A DNA stretch of 64,000 nt, taken from Sphaerosporella brunnea. Its lineage: Eukaryota; Ascomycota; Pezizomycetes; Pezizales; Pyronemataceae. Location: assembly GCA_008704415.1 (NCBI GenBank), contig VXIS01000003.1, positions 310,001-374,000 on the forward strand, in the 5' to 3' direction. The notes under the pieces were generated by a model. It was not told where the DNA came from. It searched no databases and was given only the letters and a program-made list of their open reading frames with translations. A program made the position numbers and the translations under genes. This document shows, piece by piece, positions 31,509 through 42,767 of this stretch (within the stretch, counting starts at the first letter, position 1; the number at the start of each line of letters is the position of its first letter).

Positions 31509-31520
31509 TGCTTGCAAGTA

Positions 31521-32759
31521 GATGTTGCAATGGGGCGATTTGCGACAAAAATACCTAGAGGTGGGCGGGGGGGCATGAATGGCCGAACAATTGTCGTGGT
31601 CTGATTGAATCTGGAAGCGTCGGGCATGATGACTACGATGTCCGGTAACTCGCTTGAACAGAAACAGTCAAATACAGAAACAAACCAGCATGTGCCACAT
31701 GCCTGAACAGTGCAGAAAAACCGAGAGGCAACAGTGATACCTGTGACACTATAATAACTGAATATTACGCCATGGTGCGAAAAATGTGACGAATAACATG
31801 ATAATAGGCAATGGAGCAGGTGAAATATAAACAGGAATGTGGTGAGCTGAATGCCGAGTGATGCCACATGTTTTGCAGTGATTACCCAAAGGGCCATGTG
31901 ACTGACAACGTATGATCAACAGTCACGGCCATCTTACAGTGTGATTAGGGTTTCGGACCGTTGAATTGGAGTGGGATAGCTCTCATTGCAATTATCCTCT
32001 CCGGCAACTCGGAATGCACTCGGGGGCAACACAAAATGAAACTGCGACATTCCCCTTACCTTTCTACTTTCCATTCCTTGAAAGCCGGTTTGTATTTTGT
32101 CAAACATACCATCCAATGATATCCAATGCTCCGTCCAGCTATCGTGTGCCTGTTGACAGTACCCTCCCACGCTGTGTGGCACCAGTAACCCCGGGCTCCT
32201 GGGCTTACAATTCTCGCAAAGGCTGGTTTTTGAAGTCGAAGTTGACGCAACTGGTGCTTGGTTGCACTTGTGTGTGACAGCACGCGTGAGCAAATTGGAA
32301 TAGCCGTTTGAGATTTTTGCGGCATACGTTCGCTCCTCCCTTGCTGTTCCGCTCCTCGACAGCTATGCTGCTGCAGTGCTGCGGCTGCGGGCCGCGCATT
32401 AAGTGTCCCCCCCCTTGGTTGCGGTAATTATGATAGTTCTGTGCATGGTGGAATGACTAAACAGACACGATGATGGCGAGAGTAGATGCCAAATTGGGGC
32501 CAATGACGATGCCACGTGCGGTAAAAGTCGCCACCGTTGCAAAAGATGCGTTTCAATCAAGTGCTGTGGTTTTCAGGAATGCTATCTACGGTCACGGTGC
32601 GGGTGAATGTACAGCGTCCGCGCTCAAGAAATGGAGCTTGTTTGAAATCAAGTTTATTGTATCTGATCATCCTCAGAGGTGCCCTAATCCTGTGCCTATC
32701 TTATTGATACTCTGTCATGTGTCAACAGCCCTCGAGCTACGACGAATGAAAAGCACAAA
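31521..32759. other. Stretch without a supported gene
   Basis: Flank between two LINE remnants. A few short ORFs without motifs. The region 31730-31830 is AT-rich. Confidence 0.4.
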
Positions 32760-32783
32760 AGAAAACAAAACAAAAAATGCACC

Positions 32784-33433
32784 TTACAGCATGGCAAAGT
32801 ACTCCTCCTCCTCTCCCTCACTAGTTTCAAACAATGAATACGAAACATCCATCTCTGCCACCGATTGCCCACCCTTTACCTCCCGTAGAAACTGCAGGAT
32901 GTGTGTGGTGGTCTTCCACTCCCAAAAGAGCTCTGGCATTGAACGCCGTCTCCAGCCGCAGTACTTTAATCCAGGATCGTTCTCCACTGTGGAAGCCATG
33001 GGGTGCACCCCGTCAAGCAGTACGCTCTAGTGTACCGCTTCCCATAAAGAAAAACCTGCACTTGTCAGCGTTAATCTTACAAGGCCTTCCCTGGTGATAG
33101 GGAGCAGTGATTGCATGCCCGGTGAGGAGTTGGTAGTACCGGAATCCCAGCAATTTTCTCCCCTTTTTGACGGCTGGTGGAAAGCCAGCCTTCTTCTGTA
33201 GTGCACCCAATGCGCGGAGTCTCGCACTCTGGTTGATCCGCTGCTTGGTATCACGGCTGCGAGTGTCGGAGGCATTGGGCCAGGCTGGCCTGCCGCAGAG
33301 ATGCTTGCCTGTGGACACTGGTTGAGGACAAAGCTGCATCCAGTGCCATCATATCCGTCATCTCGTTCCCTTCCTCACCAGCCCATCCAGGGGCCCACCA
33401 TTCAGTGTTGAGGCTGGTGAAGTCCCGACCCAC
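32784..33433 (-). pseudogene. LINE C-terminal remnant (RNase H end)
   Basis: The minus strand reads EWWAPGWAGEEGNEMTDMMA, matching the final RNase H block (WvPGH.G..GNE.aD..A) with the His lost. In other frames follow QRINQSARLRALGAL, LGFRYYQLLTGHAITAPYH and a degenerate CKINADKCRFFFMG region where the finger would be. At least two frameshifts. It is a third LINE copy, diverged from the ones at 27 and 62 kb. Confidence 0.6.
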
Positions 33434-33844
33434 TTGATAGTGGATTGATTAGATGAGCGATAATCTATGCGACAACCAGAGTCCCGGCGAGTCAGATTGT
33501 GCGATTGTGCCCACCCCGCCCACGACTCACGACCTACAGCCTCCGCTCCACAATACCATCGATTGTATGAGTTTAGATTTCCCGGGTGGGGGAGAGGTCT
33601 TGCTGTGGTATGTGGAAAAACGGATAGATCGGCTTCCAGTACAGTACCAAACATGAGCCAAATAGGGGTGTATAGAGCGATCAGAGGGGGTTCGGTGATG
33701 AATTCGGTTGTTCAACACGCAGATCCGGGCTCCCTGGGTGCAGGTGCAGTAGCAAAGTGGATTGAACAACGTCACCACAGCAAAAGTGTCGATGTCAACA
33801 CTGATATTTACTATCTTCCGCTGGTTATATCAGTTGCCCATGAC

Positions 33845-34521
33845 CGTGTATAGAAAACGTATATCTCCCAGAGTGAGATCAAGGCGTAGAACATTTCCGA
33901 TAACCGAAGCACGACTTCCCCCTAGCCTCTTTCCCCCAGAGCCTCCTTCCCTCAGCGCCTCCTTCCCCCAGTGTGAGATCTATGCGTTGTTGGAAACTGT
34001 CTTTCTAGGCATGGTTAAGGCATGGATAAGGACTACCGAGAACGAGTGATTTGAGGAGTCACATACTGTGATGGAATACCTAATAATATGTAGTGAGGAT
34101 TGGAAGCGTATATATGTACTTAGATTAGCTTTTTAGATAGACAATTCAACCACCTTGCCCATCCATCACCATACTCTACGACCTCGCCTACGCTTAACCT
34201 CCAAAACCTCGTCTACATTCAACATGCGTACAACATTTCCAATAATTGAAGGACGACCTTCCCCGATTGCTCCCTTGCTCTTTTCCACTACTCACCTCGC
34301 TGGCTACACATCTCCCACATGGCACGAAACCTCTTCACGAACGAAAAATCTACAAACGCAAAGTCAGCGCCCCTGCAATGTACCCGAATAATAGACTGCA
34401 TGGATTGCGCATGAATGGCGACTTCGTGGAATACCAACTGTTCCATAATCGTGACAGTCCGGTTCTTTTTCTGGCTTCGCTGATCATCTCATTGCACGCA
34501 TTTCGTGGTTAACATGACCAG
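33845..34521 (+). promoter_or_regulatory. 5' flank conserved with the 18.7-kb paralog
   Basis: Shares AAAACGTATATC..CAGAGTGAGATC, runs of CCTCCTTCCCCCAG, ACTACTCACCTCGCTGG, GCGCCCCTGCAATGTA and TCGTGGTTAACATGACCAG with 18665-19020. An extra segment of about 250 bases is present here, partly a local duplication (ACATTTCC-ATAA at about 33889 and 34229). Confidence 0.45.
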
Positions 34522-35640
34522 ATGGGAAATGCGACTTACAGCGGCCTCTTTGAGGCGCTCAGCGTCGTCCCCGCCAAAACCCTCTAGCTGCTCGTGGCGC
34601 TCGAGCACTACTTCCTCAATGATGAGGAGTGGTTGTCCAAGTGGGGCAACTACACCACGTGGAGCGCAGTGCTGGTGGGGCGCTTGCTCGCCAGCAAAGC
34701 GATTACCACAAACGAGTGGTTCAAAACCCTCGTCGAACTGGGGTACGTTCCGAATCATCTTGTTTGTTATGATCATCATCGCTGATGCAAATTGATGCTG
34801 TAGGGGGAAGCTGGGTGTTGAGACTCCGGACATTGGGCTCCCCGCTCTGTACTCTCTACACCTTCTTCTCAAGAAGAAGGTGGATGAGAAGCTGGGGGCC
34901 CAAGTGAAGCGGTCTAAGGTGGCAGCGAAAAAGCTGGCCGCGGAGAGGGTGTTGGCGGCCGCCAACACCTGCGTCGATGCGGCCGACCAGGAAATGGCTG
35001 CCGCTGAGATCCGCACTGAGGGGGTAACCCTCGAGGTCGCAGCTGGCCAGACTCGCGCAGATTCGGCAGACCAGGAGGGGCTGGTCGTTGAAATCCGCGC
35101 TCAGGGAGGGCGGCTTGGTGCCGATGCTGGCCGCGTGCATAACGATGCGGCACAGAGGGAGGACGAAGCGGCCAAACTCAACATCGAGACGGCCGGACTC
35201 AACATGGATCCAGCGAAGCTCGACTTCGCAAGACAGAAGTTCTTGTTCGAGCAGAGCGTTGCTGGTCGCTCTGGTTCCGGCTCTCACAGCGTCGCTTCCT
35301 CCGCCGCCTCTACCTCCGCCGGCGTCTCGCCCGCCGAGGGTGCCGCTGCTCCTGCCGACCACTCCGCCATTCCTGCCACCCGCCCGGATACCTCCGGCGT
35401 CTCCACTCGCACTGGTTGGGTTCCCCCATTAACCGGGTCCGGAAATGGTTCGCGCTCCGGCCAACCGACGGTGTCTCGTGCCCGCTTTATGTGCGGTGTT
35501 CCTGCCCCCTGTCGTTCCACGACACAGGCTCGTGGCACCTCCGGTAGTGGTACCAAGGTGGCTGGCGACTAGGTCGCCGCACAGCCTCAGCGCCCGCGTC
35601 ATTTTCCGCCTGTGAGCCGGGCCCCAAGAAGGTAGGTCCG
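34522..35640 (+). pseudogene. 'LFEQAVAG' coiled-coil protein, copy with nonsense codons
   Basis: Starts MGNATYSGLFEALSVVPAKT. A TAG at 34585-34587 interrupts exon 1, which then runs through LVALEHYFLNDEEWLSKWG to FKTLVELG. The intron (about 34743-34803) keeps GTACGT..CTGATGC..CTGTAG. Exon 2 holds LHLLLKKKVDEKLGAQ, long Ala/Glu heptads with VDAADQEMAAAEIRTEG, then AREDEAAKL-like text, FARQKFLFEQSVAGRSGSG, a Ser/Ala/Pro tail, and RTGWVPPLTGSGNGSRSG. It ends at a TAG (35570), and AAGAAG-GTAGGT at 35628 may be a further donor. Exon 2 has no frameshift, unlike its sister at 19021. Function unknown; probably a structural or scaffold-like protein if expressed. Confidence 0.6.
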
Positions 35641-35885
35641 TCTCAAATTTCCTTTGTTTGTTCAATTTGTACTTCAATTTTCATTTCCACAATCCACACA
35701 ACTTGTTTTTTCGGAATCTTTTTATTTCGTGGACAGTCACTGAATACGTGCTTGTCGTCGTGCCAATCGAAGCGCGCTCTTGGAATCTGTGGACAGTAAG
35801 AGACACGTATATATGACGTTGGAGCAAAGTAGGCGAGGGCAGCTCAACCTCAAAGCAGTCGCAAGACAACCCCCTTCTCCCTTAG

Positions 35886-36180
35886 ACAGCTGGAGATTGA
35901 CGAATGTTTCGCGGACGACGGCGAAAATATATTAGCTCAACACATCCTGAAGCTGTGGGTATAAGACAGCTGGAGCTATATTACGCATGACGGCAACAGG
36001 AACTAACTCAAACGAAAACTCGAGCTGTGGGTATCAACAGCTGGAGCTTGACCAATCTTTTGCGGACGGCGGCGAAAGTGACTAGTTCAAACGAGAAACC
36101 GGAGCCGGGGGTGTAAAACGCTGAAGTTTACAGAAAACGCGATTCCAAAGCAGTGGGTGAAAACAGCTGGAGCTCACCAG
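35886..36180. repeat. 71-81-bp tandem repeat 3' of the coiled-coil gene
   Basis: ACAGCTGGAG(A/C)TT starts imperfect units at about 35886, 35966, 36037, 36118 (degenerate) and 36163. Each holds a TTTCGCGGACGACGGCGAAA-like block and a GAGCTGTGGGTAT-like block. A two-unit version with the same blocks lies at about 20395-20530 after the sister gene, so the repeat travels with the gene. Confidence 0.65.
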
Positions 36181-36199
36181 ACACTGTGCGGACGACGAT

Positions 36200-36790
36200 G
36201 AGAACGCAACAAAAGGCACCCCTGGAAACTGAGCAAATGAAACGGGGTGAGAGATCGATGGCTGATTTGAAGGTGGCAGCAGCGACGGATGCGACAGCTG
36301 CTTCCAAGGTGGAAGCATAGAAGGCTGCGGCAATGTATGCCCAGTATGGAAAAGGAGAAGGCCGGGGTTCCTGGCACTGCGGAATAATGGGCCACATGAA
36401 ACGAAACTGTTGAAAGAGAAAGAAGGACCAAAAGATAGCGCCTTTCCTGGAGCCAGTTTTACAGAAGAGAGAGCTGCTTCCGATAAAGATGCAGCTGCTT
36501 TCGCCGTAAAAAGAGAGGCTTTGGCTGAAGAGACCGCTGGCTACGAGAGGCAGATAGAGCTGGTATGAAACGTAACCAGATGGACAACACTGCTACGGAG
36601 GATCTGGATGGTGACAACACGATGGGGTGGGAGCAATCTGCGAAGTACTCCGGCATTTTTAACTCGACAAGGCACGAGGCAACTTGAGTATGAGTACCTA
36701 TTGTGATGGATTGACGAAACTGTTAGGATCGGTCAAGCATGCGATGTTTGTTGAAGCCATGGGTTCGATGGATATACAGGATTAGGAGGA
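36200..36790 (+). pseudogene. copia relic: zinc knuckle and polyprotein end
   Basis: At about 36330-36400 the plus strand reads YGKGEGRGSWHCGIMGHMKR NC, a zinc knuckle whose first Cys is lost; ASFTEERAASDKDAAAFAVK and REALAEETAGYERQIEL follow. At 36703-36783 it reads DGLTKLLGSVKHAMFVEAMG SMDIQD, the end of a copia polyprotein. Everything between is deleted. The knuckle part is clearly related to the reverse-strand gene at 42768-44256. It lies directly 3' of the coiled-coil gene and its tandem repeat, as in the 19-24 kb locus. Confidence 0.6.
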
Positions 36791-39700
36791 ATTTGTGGCC
36801 GCTTATGCCTGCATAGGGGAGCGTTGAAACATAGAGTATTGATACGCTAAGAGATGGCGTATGAACAGGTTTTGGATAGCGGATACCCTACAGTTGTTAG
36901 CTTGTAAGCTCGCTAGATTGAAAGTTCGGAGCTAGCGCTTGTTTCTGCCTCCCAAGTGCAGAGACGGGCGCTAGGCGCCGTACCTTGCAATCAACACTTC
37001 GACCTACGTTCTCAAAGTCCACTGCGCCAAACATCCGCGACGAACTATCCACAGCGACTACGTCTATAGTTCGACAAAGGGCGTGCACAGTGATCATGGC
37101 CGTGATAGGATGAGTGTGTATCGTGCGGAACATGGCAATATACCAGTCGTGGACGGGTGCTGTAGGGATTAAAAATTACAATTCAAGGCGAGGTGTAGGT
37201 TGTGAGGAGGACGCAAGGAGCAGATTGCCGCTATTTTGGCATCGAAATAAACAAGGAATGGGATGTGACTGGACGCAAAGAACCAGATCGAGAAAAGAGT
37301 GGACTGGTAGAGGCGCGGTGCGTGAGTCAGATTTTGCATGCGCGATTGAAAGGAGCCTCACAACTCGCCAGTTGTAACCTTTTCGTGAGTTTATAAGATC
37401 CGCTGTTTTCCAGATGCAAAGAAACTCAGAATTGATTGTGTACCAGACTTGATAAATACCAAGAAGATACTCGAAAATAGGTGACTGATCAACTCAGTAC
37501 TTATTGATAATAGTCGATACAATCGGGGCTGCTCGAAAGGCCGTATCGAAAGAAGAGAAAAAGAAAGAAGGGAGGAAGACCAACACAGTCTGCCTTGCCA
37601 AGCCGAGAAGACTGCAAAGAAACTCGTAGAATACTGACATCATACCATCGTTAGTGTGACGTAGTTTTATATCTTTAGTAAGGAAATACGTAAGAGAGAA
37701 ACCATAATAAGTGTAATCATCTTACACCAGTGATGAAGCACGGAAAGCCATACATATCATGCTCCAAGCGTCGAACAATCGTCGCGAGTCGGAATGGGGA
37801 AGTGTGCATTTGGGATTTCCAAGGTTATCAATTGAGGTGGAGAAGGATGAGAGCGCGAAAGTGGTGGGGATTGCAAAGTGTGGTGTTCAGCATGAAGCAC
37901 TGCAGTTTAAGATGATATTTCAGGCAATCCACACTTGGCTCGCTGGATGTCGCCCGTGCATTACCTAAGCAGCGGGAAGAAATCAAAAGGTGCAATTGTC
38001 CGCAACTTTCAATGCGTAAACAGGCGGAGTGACTGCCCAGATACATAATAATCGTACTGCCGGAAAATATATAATTTTACAAGTCCTCGTCAGGGCGGGC
38101 CATCACGGAAATCTCAAACGACGGGACGGGAGGAATCAAACTTTCGCTCTAATTGCCGCGTAGATTATCTCGTATCGTATCAATCCACTACGAAGGGGTG
38201 TGCACCATCATGTGGGTCGGGACTTTACATATTTTTGGTGGTTCGGCGTCGGAGTGACAGGAAATGCATCGGACACATCGTCAGAGTGATAAGAAAGAGC
38301 AAATATAGAATCTGAGTGTTCGAGTGATGTACACGTCGCCAACGCCCCCCCGCTCTTCCACCCCATGGCCAACATGTATACCGCCTGTTCCTCGTCCCCA
38401 ACCCACTCGCCAAGGCTTCTACCACAGAAAATCTCGCAGCGCGATCATGCAGCCTCGATCACTGACTCTGTATGCTTCCGCGGTAATAGCACCTCCGTCT
38501 CCCCTTCTCCCTGTCCGAAGTCTCCACGCGCAACTAATCCGACGCAGCTTGAGATTCCGCGTGGCGCCAATCCCTCATCTAAAGCAGTTCCAGTCACCGA
38601 ATGTGTGTGTGAAGCTGTTCTTCCGTGGGATGGGCAAAAGCACCGTTGCCCGGGCCTACCGGCAGGAACCCATCCATCTGTGAGGAACGATATGAGAGTA
38701 ATGGTACAAGTATGAAGCGTAGTTTTTGCGCTATCGCTCCCAGGTTCGCTACAGAAACGGTGACAGGTTCTTGCCGCCGAAATGACGGCAGCAAAAATTT
38801 GCAAAAGGTCGCACGAACATCATTGAATTACCAACCAGGATTCTCGCTGCAGGACAAGCAAACAAAGGAAACGCAGGTTTATGTGACGCTTTGTTAGTGG
38901 CCTCAACCTCGGGCCTTTCCCGGGCCTTGGCAACTCGTCTGGTCCCAGTGATTGCGTCGAGCATGTTGGCGGAGATCGTTCTCAGCTGTCCTACACTCTC
39001 GATTGAACATTAGGCAGCCAGAATAAGAGTACTGTTGCCCCATGATTGCTACCATGCTACCGTGAAGGGGCTCGGGCTAGAATAGCTCCTTTAGAGCTTC
39101 GACGTGAAAGCGTCAGTGTCTGAATCCCCGCATTTCCAGCTTGCATTGCGATAGTGATCAGGACAGCGACGCCGGTGGTGATTGCCGAGTCTGAGACAAA
39201 TGGAGCTGCGGCTGGGGGTGGGGATTTCGCCGGCGGTGGGCGTTGGGGCCACTCCGTTTCGTACAAATAGAGCTGTAGCCTGGGCACATGTCTACCGCGC
39301 CAACGTTCGATGGCACTGCACTCGCATGACAGACGTTGTGTGCAGAACAAGGGCTGGGTGGGGAGTGAATGGTAGGAGGAACACACCGCAGTACGCAGCC
39401 TTCAAAGTAGGGACGCTCAGAGGTTCGCGAGTTGAGGTCACCACGCCAATACACGTTGAAAATGTTTCCCGTTCCACGCCGCAAGGCATGACTGTCGACT
39501 CTGAAATCACGGCAGGCGCGGCGAACGTTTCGCCTTGATGCAGGCACGCACCCTTTGTGGAAACCTAATCACGAACCCCACACCGTGACATCCCCACGAC
39601 ATCCGCAGCGACGTGGCCCGTGATGGGGGCCGATGAGCGGTGGCGTCGAGGCAACGCAGCACGACGCTCAGAACGCGGAATGACGTCGGTGGTTATATTC

Positions 39701-40403
39701 ACTCATGCTGACGCGCTCACGCCACACCAGCTGCATTGCCACACCCACGATGGTGACGTGCTCAGAGCTTTCTCTCGGCCGGACACGCAACCGACGCCGC
39801 ATGACCGGCCCTGCGCCCTGCAGAGAGCGTGACTGCTATTGCTAGTCCGCCGCCCGCACTGCGGCGTGCGTGGCTACTGCCCGCCTCGACGTGGCTGGTC
39901 GGCCGCCGGCCCGTATTTCCGGGCAGCGCATCTTCACCGAGTGCTGGCCAGTGAGGCGCTCTGGATCGGCGGTGGTGACTGCGTGTGCCTCCGGGTGCGC
40001 ACGCAGCGCTGCCTCGCGGATCGGCCCGGTTGCAAACTACACACCGCGCGCAATCGTTGATGGCCCTCAATCGGTTGACACCCCTCTTCAGAGAGCCTCG
40101 CATCGCCCAGGCTGGCGTCAGCACCGGTGAGGCGCTTTCGGATGCGAGAACACGGTATGCGTGCATGAACGCGTGCGGTCCAGATGATGGCAGAAACCGC
40201 GTTACCGCCGTCAACAAACGGGCGTACGGCTGCTTTCCTCCTGCACATCGCTGCAGAGGGATTGCGCACCAATACACGCGCCAACATTGTGCGCAGCGAG
40301 TGCTTGCGGCACGGATTCAGCCCTCATTTTGTGTGTCGACGAAATATTGGTTCGCAGAGCCAGCATATCATCGGTTGGCCCCCGACTCTGAGATGAGCAG
40401 GAC
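36791..40403. other. Long stretch without a supported gene
   Basis: Many short ORFs, none recognisable. The two overlapping ORFs at 37730-37968 are the least repeat-like but have no motif. From about 39050 GC content rises and the sequence is open in several frames on both strands, as in other GC-rich parts of this window (44.3-51.9 kb). No TSD, TIR or tandem array was seen. Confidence 0.4.
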
Positions 40404-40676
40404 GTGCCTTTGCACGTGTGGTTTTGGGGAACTGTTGTCACGGCCTGGACAAAGCTGACGGACTGGGTCAAACTTTGTTACGCTATGGCACGGGGCTGGC
40501 AGGGGATCGTTGCCGCCCTTGTGGGATTTTTTCTGGCTGGGGTTGTGTTGGAGTGCGGTAGAGCACTGGTCACCACAGTGTGCGTACCTCCCAACACGGT
40601 CAAACTGAATCAGCTACACGTTGAAAGTTGCAATGTGGTCGCTGGTAACTTCTACGCCACTGCTGACGACTTTTAG
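40404..40676 (+). CDS. Possible small membrane protein, low support
   Basis: A 90-codon ORF with one clear hydrophobic stretch (GIVAALVGFFLAGVVLECG, about residues 34-52) preceded by Trp-rich amphipathic text. It ends with NQLHVESCNVVAGNFYATAD. It lies about 260 bp upstream of copy 2 of the 'GIY-AAGVEK' family on the same strand. The NVVAGN string also occurs in the reverse-strand ORF at 43951-44256. No homologous family is recognised, and it may be a chance ORF. Confidence 0.25.
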   Translation: MPLHVWFWGTVVTAWTKLTDWVKLCYAMARGWQGIVAALVGFFLAGVVLECGRALVTTVCVPPNTVKLNQLHVESCNVVAGNFYATADDF

Positions 40677-40936
40677 CATCACCAATCGGTGGGACCTTGA
40701 CGGTTCGAGCGCCAACGCCCGACTGATCGCGGAGAGTGTTGGTGGTCTGAGAAAGTTTGTATTTACGAACCCCCTCAACCACGACGAACTGACTCGAATG
40801 TAGGGTCTGTGTGGTTTATGCCCCGTAGCCCGCAGTCTAACCTGCCATTTGCTCCAGCTCCCGCAGCTTTCACTTTCCTCAAAGCCTCGTCTCATCACGA
40901 ACCCCTCACGAACCCTCGCCACATCACGAACAACAA

Positions 40937-41693
40937 ATGGCTCATAAACCGAAGGAACTGTCACTGAAGGGCATCTACGTCGCGGCGGGGGTCGAGAAGC
41001 CGGCGGCCCACAATATGCCCGGGTTGCTGATGAAGCACGCCCGCGACAACGGCTGGCACACGATTCTGGGTTGGTGGCGGCCGGTGTTGGGCGAAGCGAC
41101 CGAGCGCTCGGTGCTCCCCGGTCAATATGGCCAGGGTGTACGAGGTGCACCCGGAGCTGTACAGAAGCGCTGACAAGACAATGTTGTACAGGTTTGTCGA
41201 CGGATTGCTGCTCTGTACCTCCCAGAACCCTGACGCTGCCTGGTACCGTGCGCTTGCTGGCGCTTGGCCCATACCCACGCCACTGGACGTCAATGTTCAG
41301 TGGATCCTGCCTCCCTATCCTCCTGCTCCGCGTTCTGCTTCTTATCCTCCGACGGCCACCCCCACGAGTGCTGGTCCTTCGGCTTCCACCGGCACCACCA
41401 CCGACACCGACGCCGCTGTGTCTATCACCACCGCCGACACCTCAATCTCAGCCTCAGCTGCCAGCACTTCTGCGGCCGCCGCCGTGTTCACCGCCGCCGC
41501 CGCCGCCTCGACCGTCAGCGCCAATGGCACCAGCAGCGCGACCAACTCCGGCGCGGCTATTACCATGGTATTGCCGACACGGAAACTCTACAGAATGGCG
41601 AACACCTTAAACGAGGTCCTTGCCAGGACTGGGAACATTCAGGGGGGCAGTCAGACCGGAGATTCCGGGACCGATTGTCCAGCAAAACGTTAA
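40937..41693 (+). pseudogene. 'GIY-AAGVEK' family, copy 2 (one frameshift)
   Basis: The best preserved member. It begins MAHKPKELSLKGIYVAAGVE then KPAAHNMPGLLMKHARDNGW and ILGWWRPVLGEA. A frameshift near 41100-41126 leads into MARVYEVHPELYRSADKTML, RFVDGLLLCTSQNPDAAWY and PTPLDVNVQWILPPYPP. A Ser/Thr/Ala/Pro-rich linker of about 90 residues (GCC-rich) follows, then ITMVLPTRKLYRMANTLNEV LARTGN and a stop at 41693. The start context AACAAATGGC is reasonable. Copy 1 (9321-8613) aligns along the whole length, including the C-terminal R-----N-V-R-GN block. I do not recognise the family. If the frameshift is an assembly error or an unseen intron, the gene could be intact. Confidence 0.6.
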
Positions 41694-42043
41694 TCCATAC
41701 TCCGGATTTATTTCAATTAACAACAAGTGCAACGACTCGGAGGAGCAGCAGGCGAATAAGCGGCGTCACGTGTAGACGGCATCCAATTTTGCTCTTTGCA
41801 GGCTTTCGCCTTGTGTCGCGTTTTTTCTGTGCCGATCAACCTTTTTCGTAAGTCACTAAAGACAAACACCGCTGAGACGTTGATCTTAACGTGTGATAGC
41901 ATGTTCGGATCGCCACACTATCTTCCTTTGTGAGGCTTTGAGGGTTCTTGCTTTGTTGTGCGTACTGTCTGATTCTCTTTCTTTGTTCGGAGATTGGGAT
42001 TGGTTGTATCGTTTGGGTTACTTGGGTGCATAGCTGGGCGATT

Positions 42044-42554
42044 TGGCCGTCGCGCCAAGCGTCGCAAGCAGAAGGCCAAGCGCCGCATCACTCGCAAGCC
42101 GGCTCCGGCCATCAATAACCCCGTCACGACCAACAATTCTATCCCTGCCACTTCGCACGATGGAGACGATATGATGACCGATGATGAGATGCAGGATGAC
42201 ATTCCTTCCTCACAGACTTCCTCAACCTCGCACCAGCAGCGGAGGGCATTCCATTCCACAATGCCAGCTCTGCCCACCTCGCACCATGGAGACGATATGA
42301 CCACCGATGATGAGATGGAGGTCGACGACCTTCCCCAGGGCACTTCGCACGATGGAGACGATATCACGACCGGTACCGATGATCAGATGGAGCGCTACAA
42401 CATTCCTTCCTCACAGGCTTCTTCAACCAGCAGCACAACCTCAACCAGCAGCACCACATCAGCCTCCAGCTGGTCATGCGACGAAGACGTGGATGAGGAT
42501 CGTTGGCAGAAGATTCCTGAGTGGCTGCTGCACGGACACAACACTAGTTCTTAA
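42044..42554 (+). pseudogene. Partial duplicate of the 12.3-kb low-complexity gene
   Basis: From RRAKRRKQKAKRRITRKPAP to WQKIPEWLLHGHNTS the frame follows 12463-12910 closely. A 45-60-bp insertion lies in the acidic repeat region (HQQRRAFHSTMPALPTS). The N-terminal 39 residues and the whole C-terminal third are missing; it ends SS-stop at 42554 followed by TTAACCCTAAATTACC. The ORF is open with an upstream in-frame ATG at 41994, but the truncation at both ends suggests a pseudogene or segmental copy. Confidence 0.6.
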
Positions 42555-42767
42555 CCCTAAATTACCTAACACTATCTAACCCTGGTGTATGTACTCGTAA
42601 CCCAGTTCACACTGGGATCCACTCAAGAGTCATACCCCATGTCTCAACACTCCCCATATCCAAGCATGAACTATATTCTCAATCGCGGGTCGCAAGTATC
42701 ACGTCACCCAATGTTCTGTTGACTCTTCATAGCCGTCAGACCCATCGCCACCACAAATATCGCATGT

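Larger units (their letters stand above)
27008..31520 (-). mobile_element. 5'-truncated LINE with target-site duplication
   Basis: The element reads right to left. Its 3' end has a hairpin (GGCCGC-AA-GCGGCC at 27058-27045), then TATGAT and the tail TAAAACAAAAAT ending at 27020. TGCTCGCAAGTA (27008-27019) and TGCTTGCAAGTA (31509-31520) match at 11 of 12 bases and are taken as the TSD, so the copy is truncated just before the RT domain. The endonuclease and ORF1 are absent. A separate element (29139-30699) splits it. Without that insert the LINE is about 2.9 kb. The RT, RNase H and CCHC finger order is that of fungal Tad-like LINEs. Confidence 0.8.

Noticed and set aside
32761..32782. A-rich GAAAACAAAACAAAAAATGC as a LINE tail.
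   Set aside because: It is on the plus strand while the adjacent LINE remnant is on the minus strand, and no hairpin/TATGAT precedes it.
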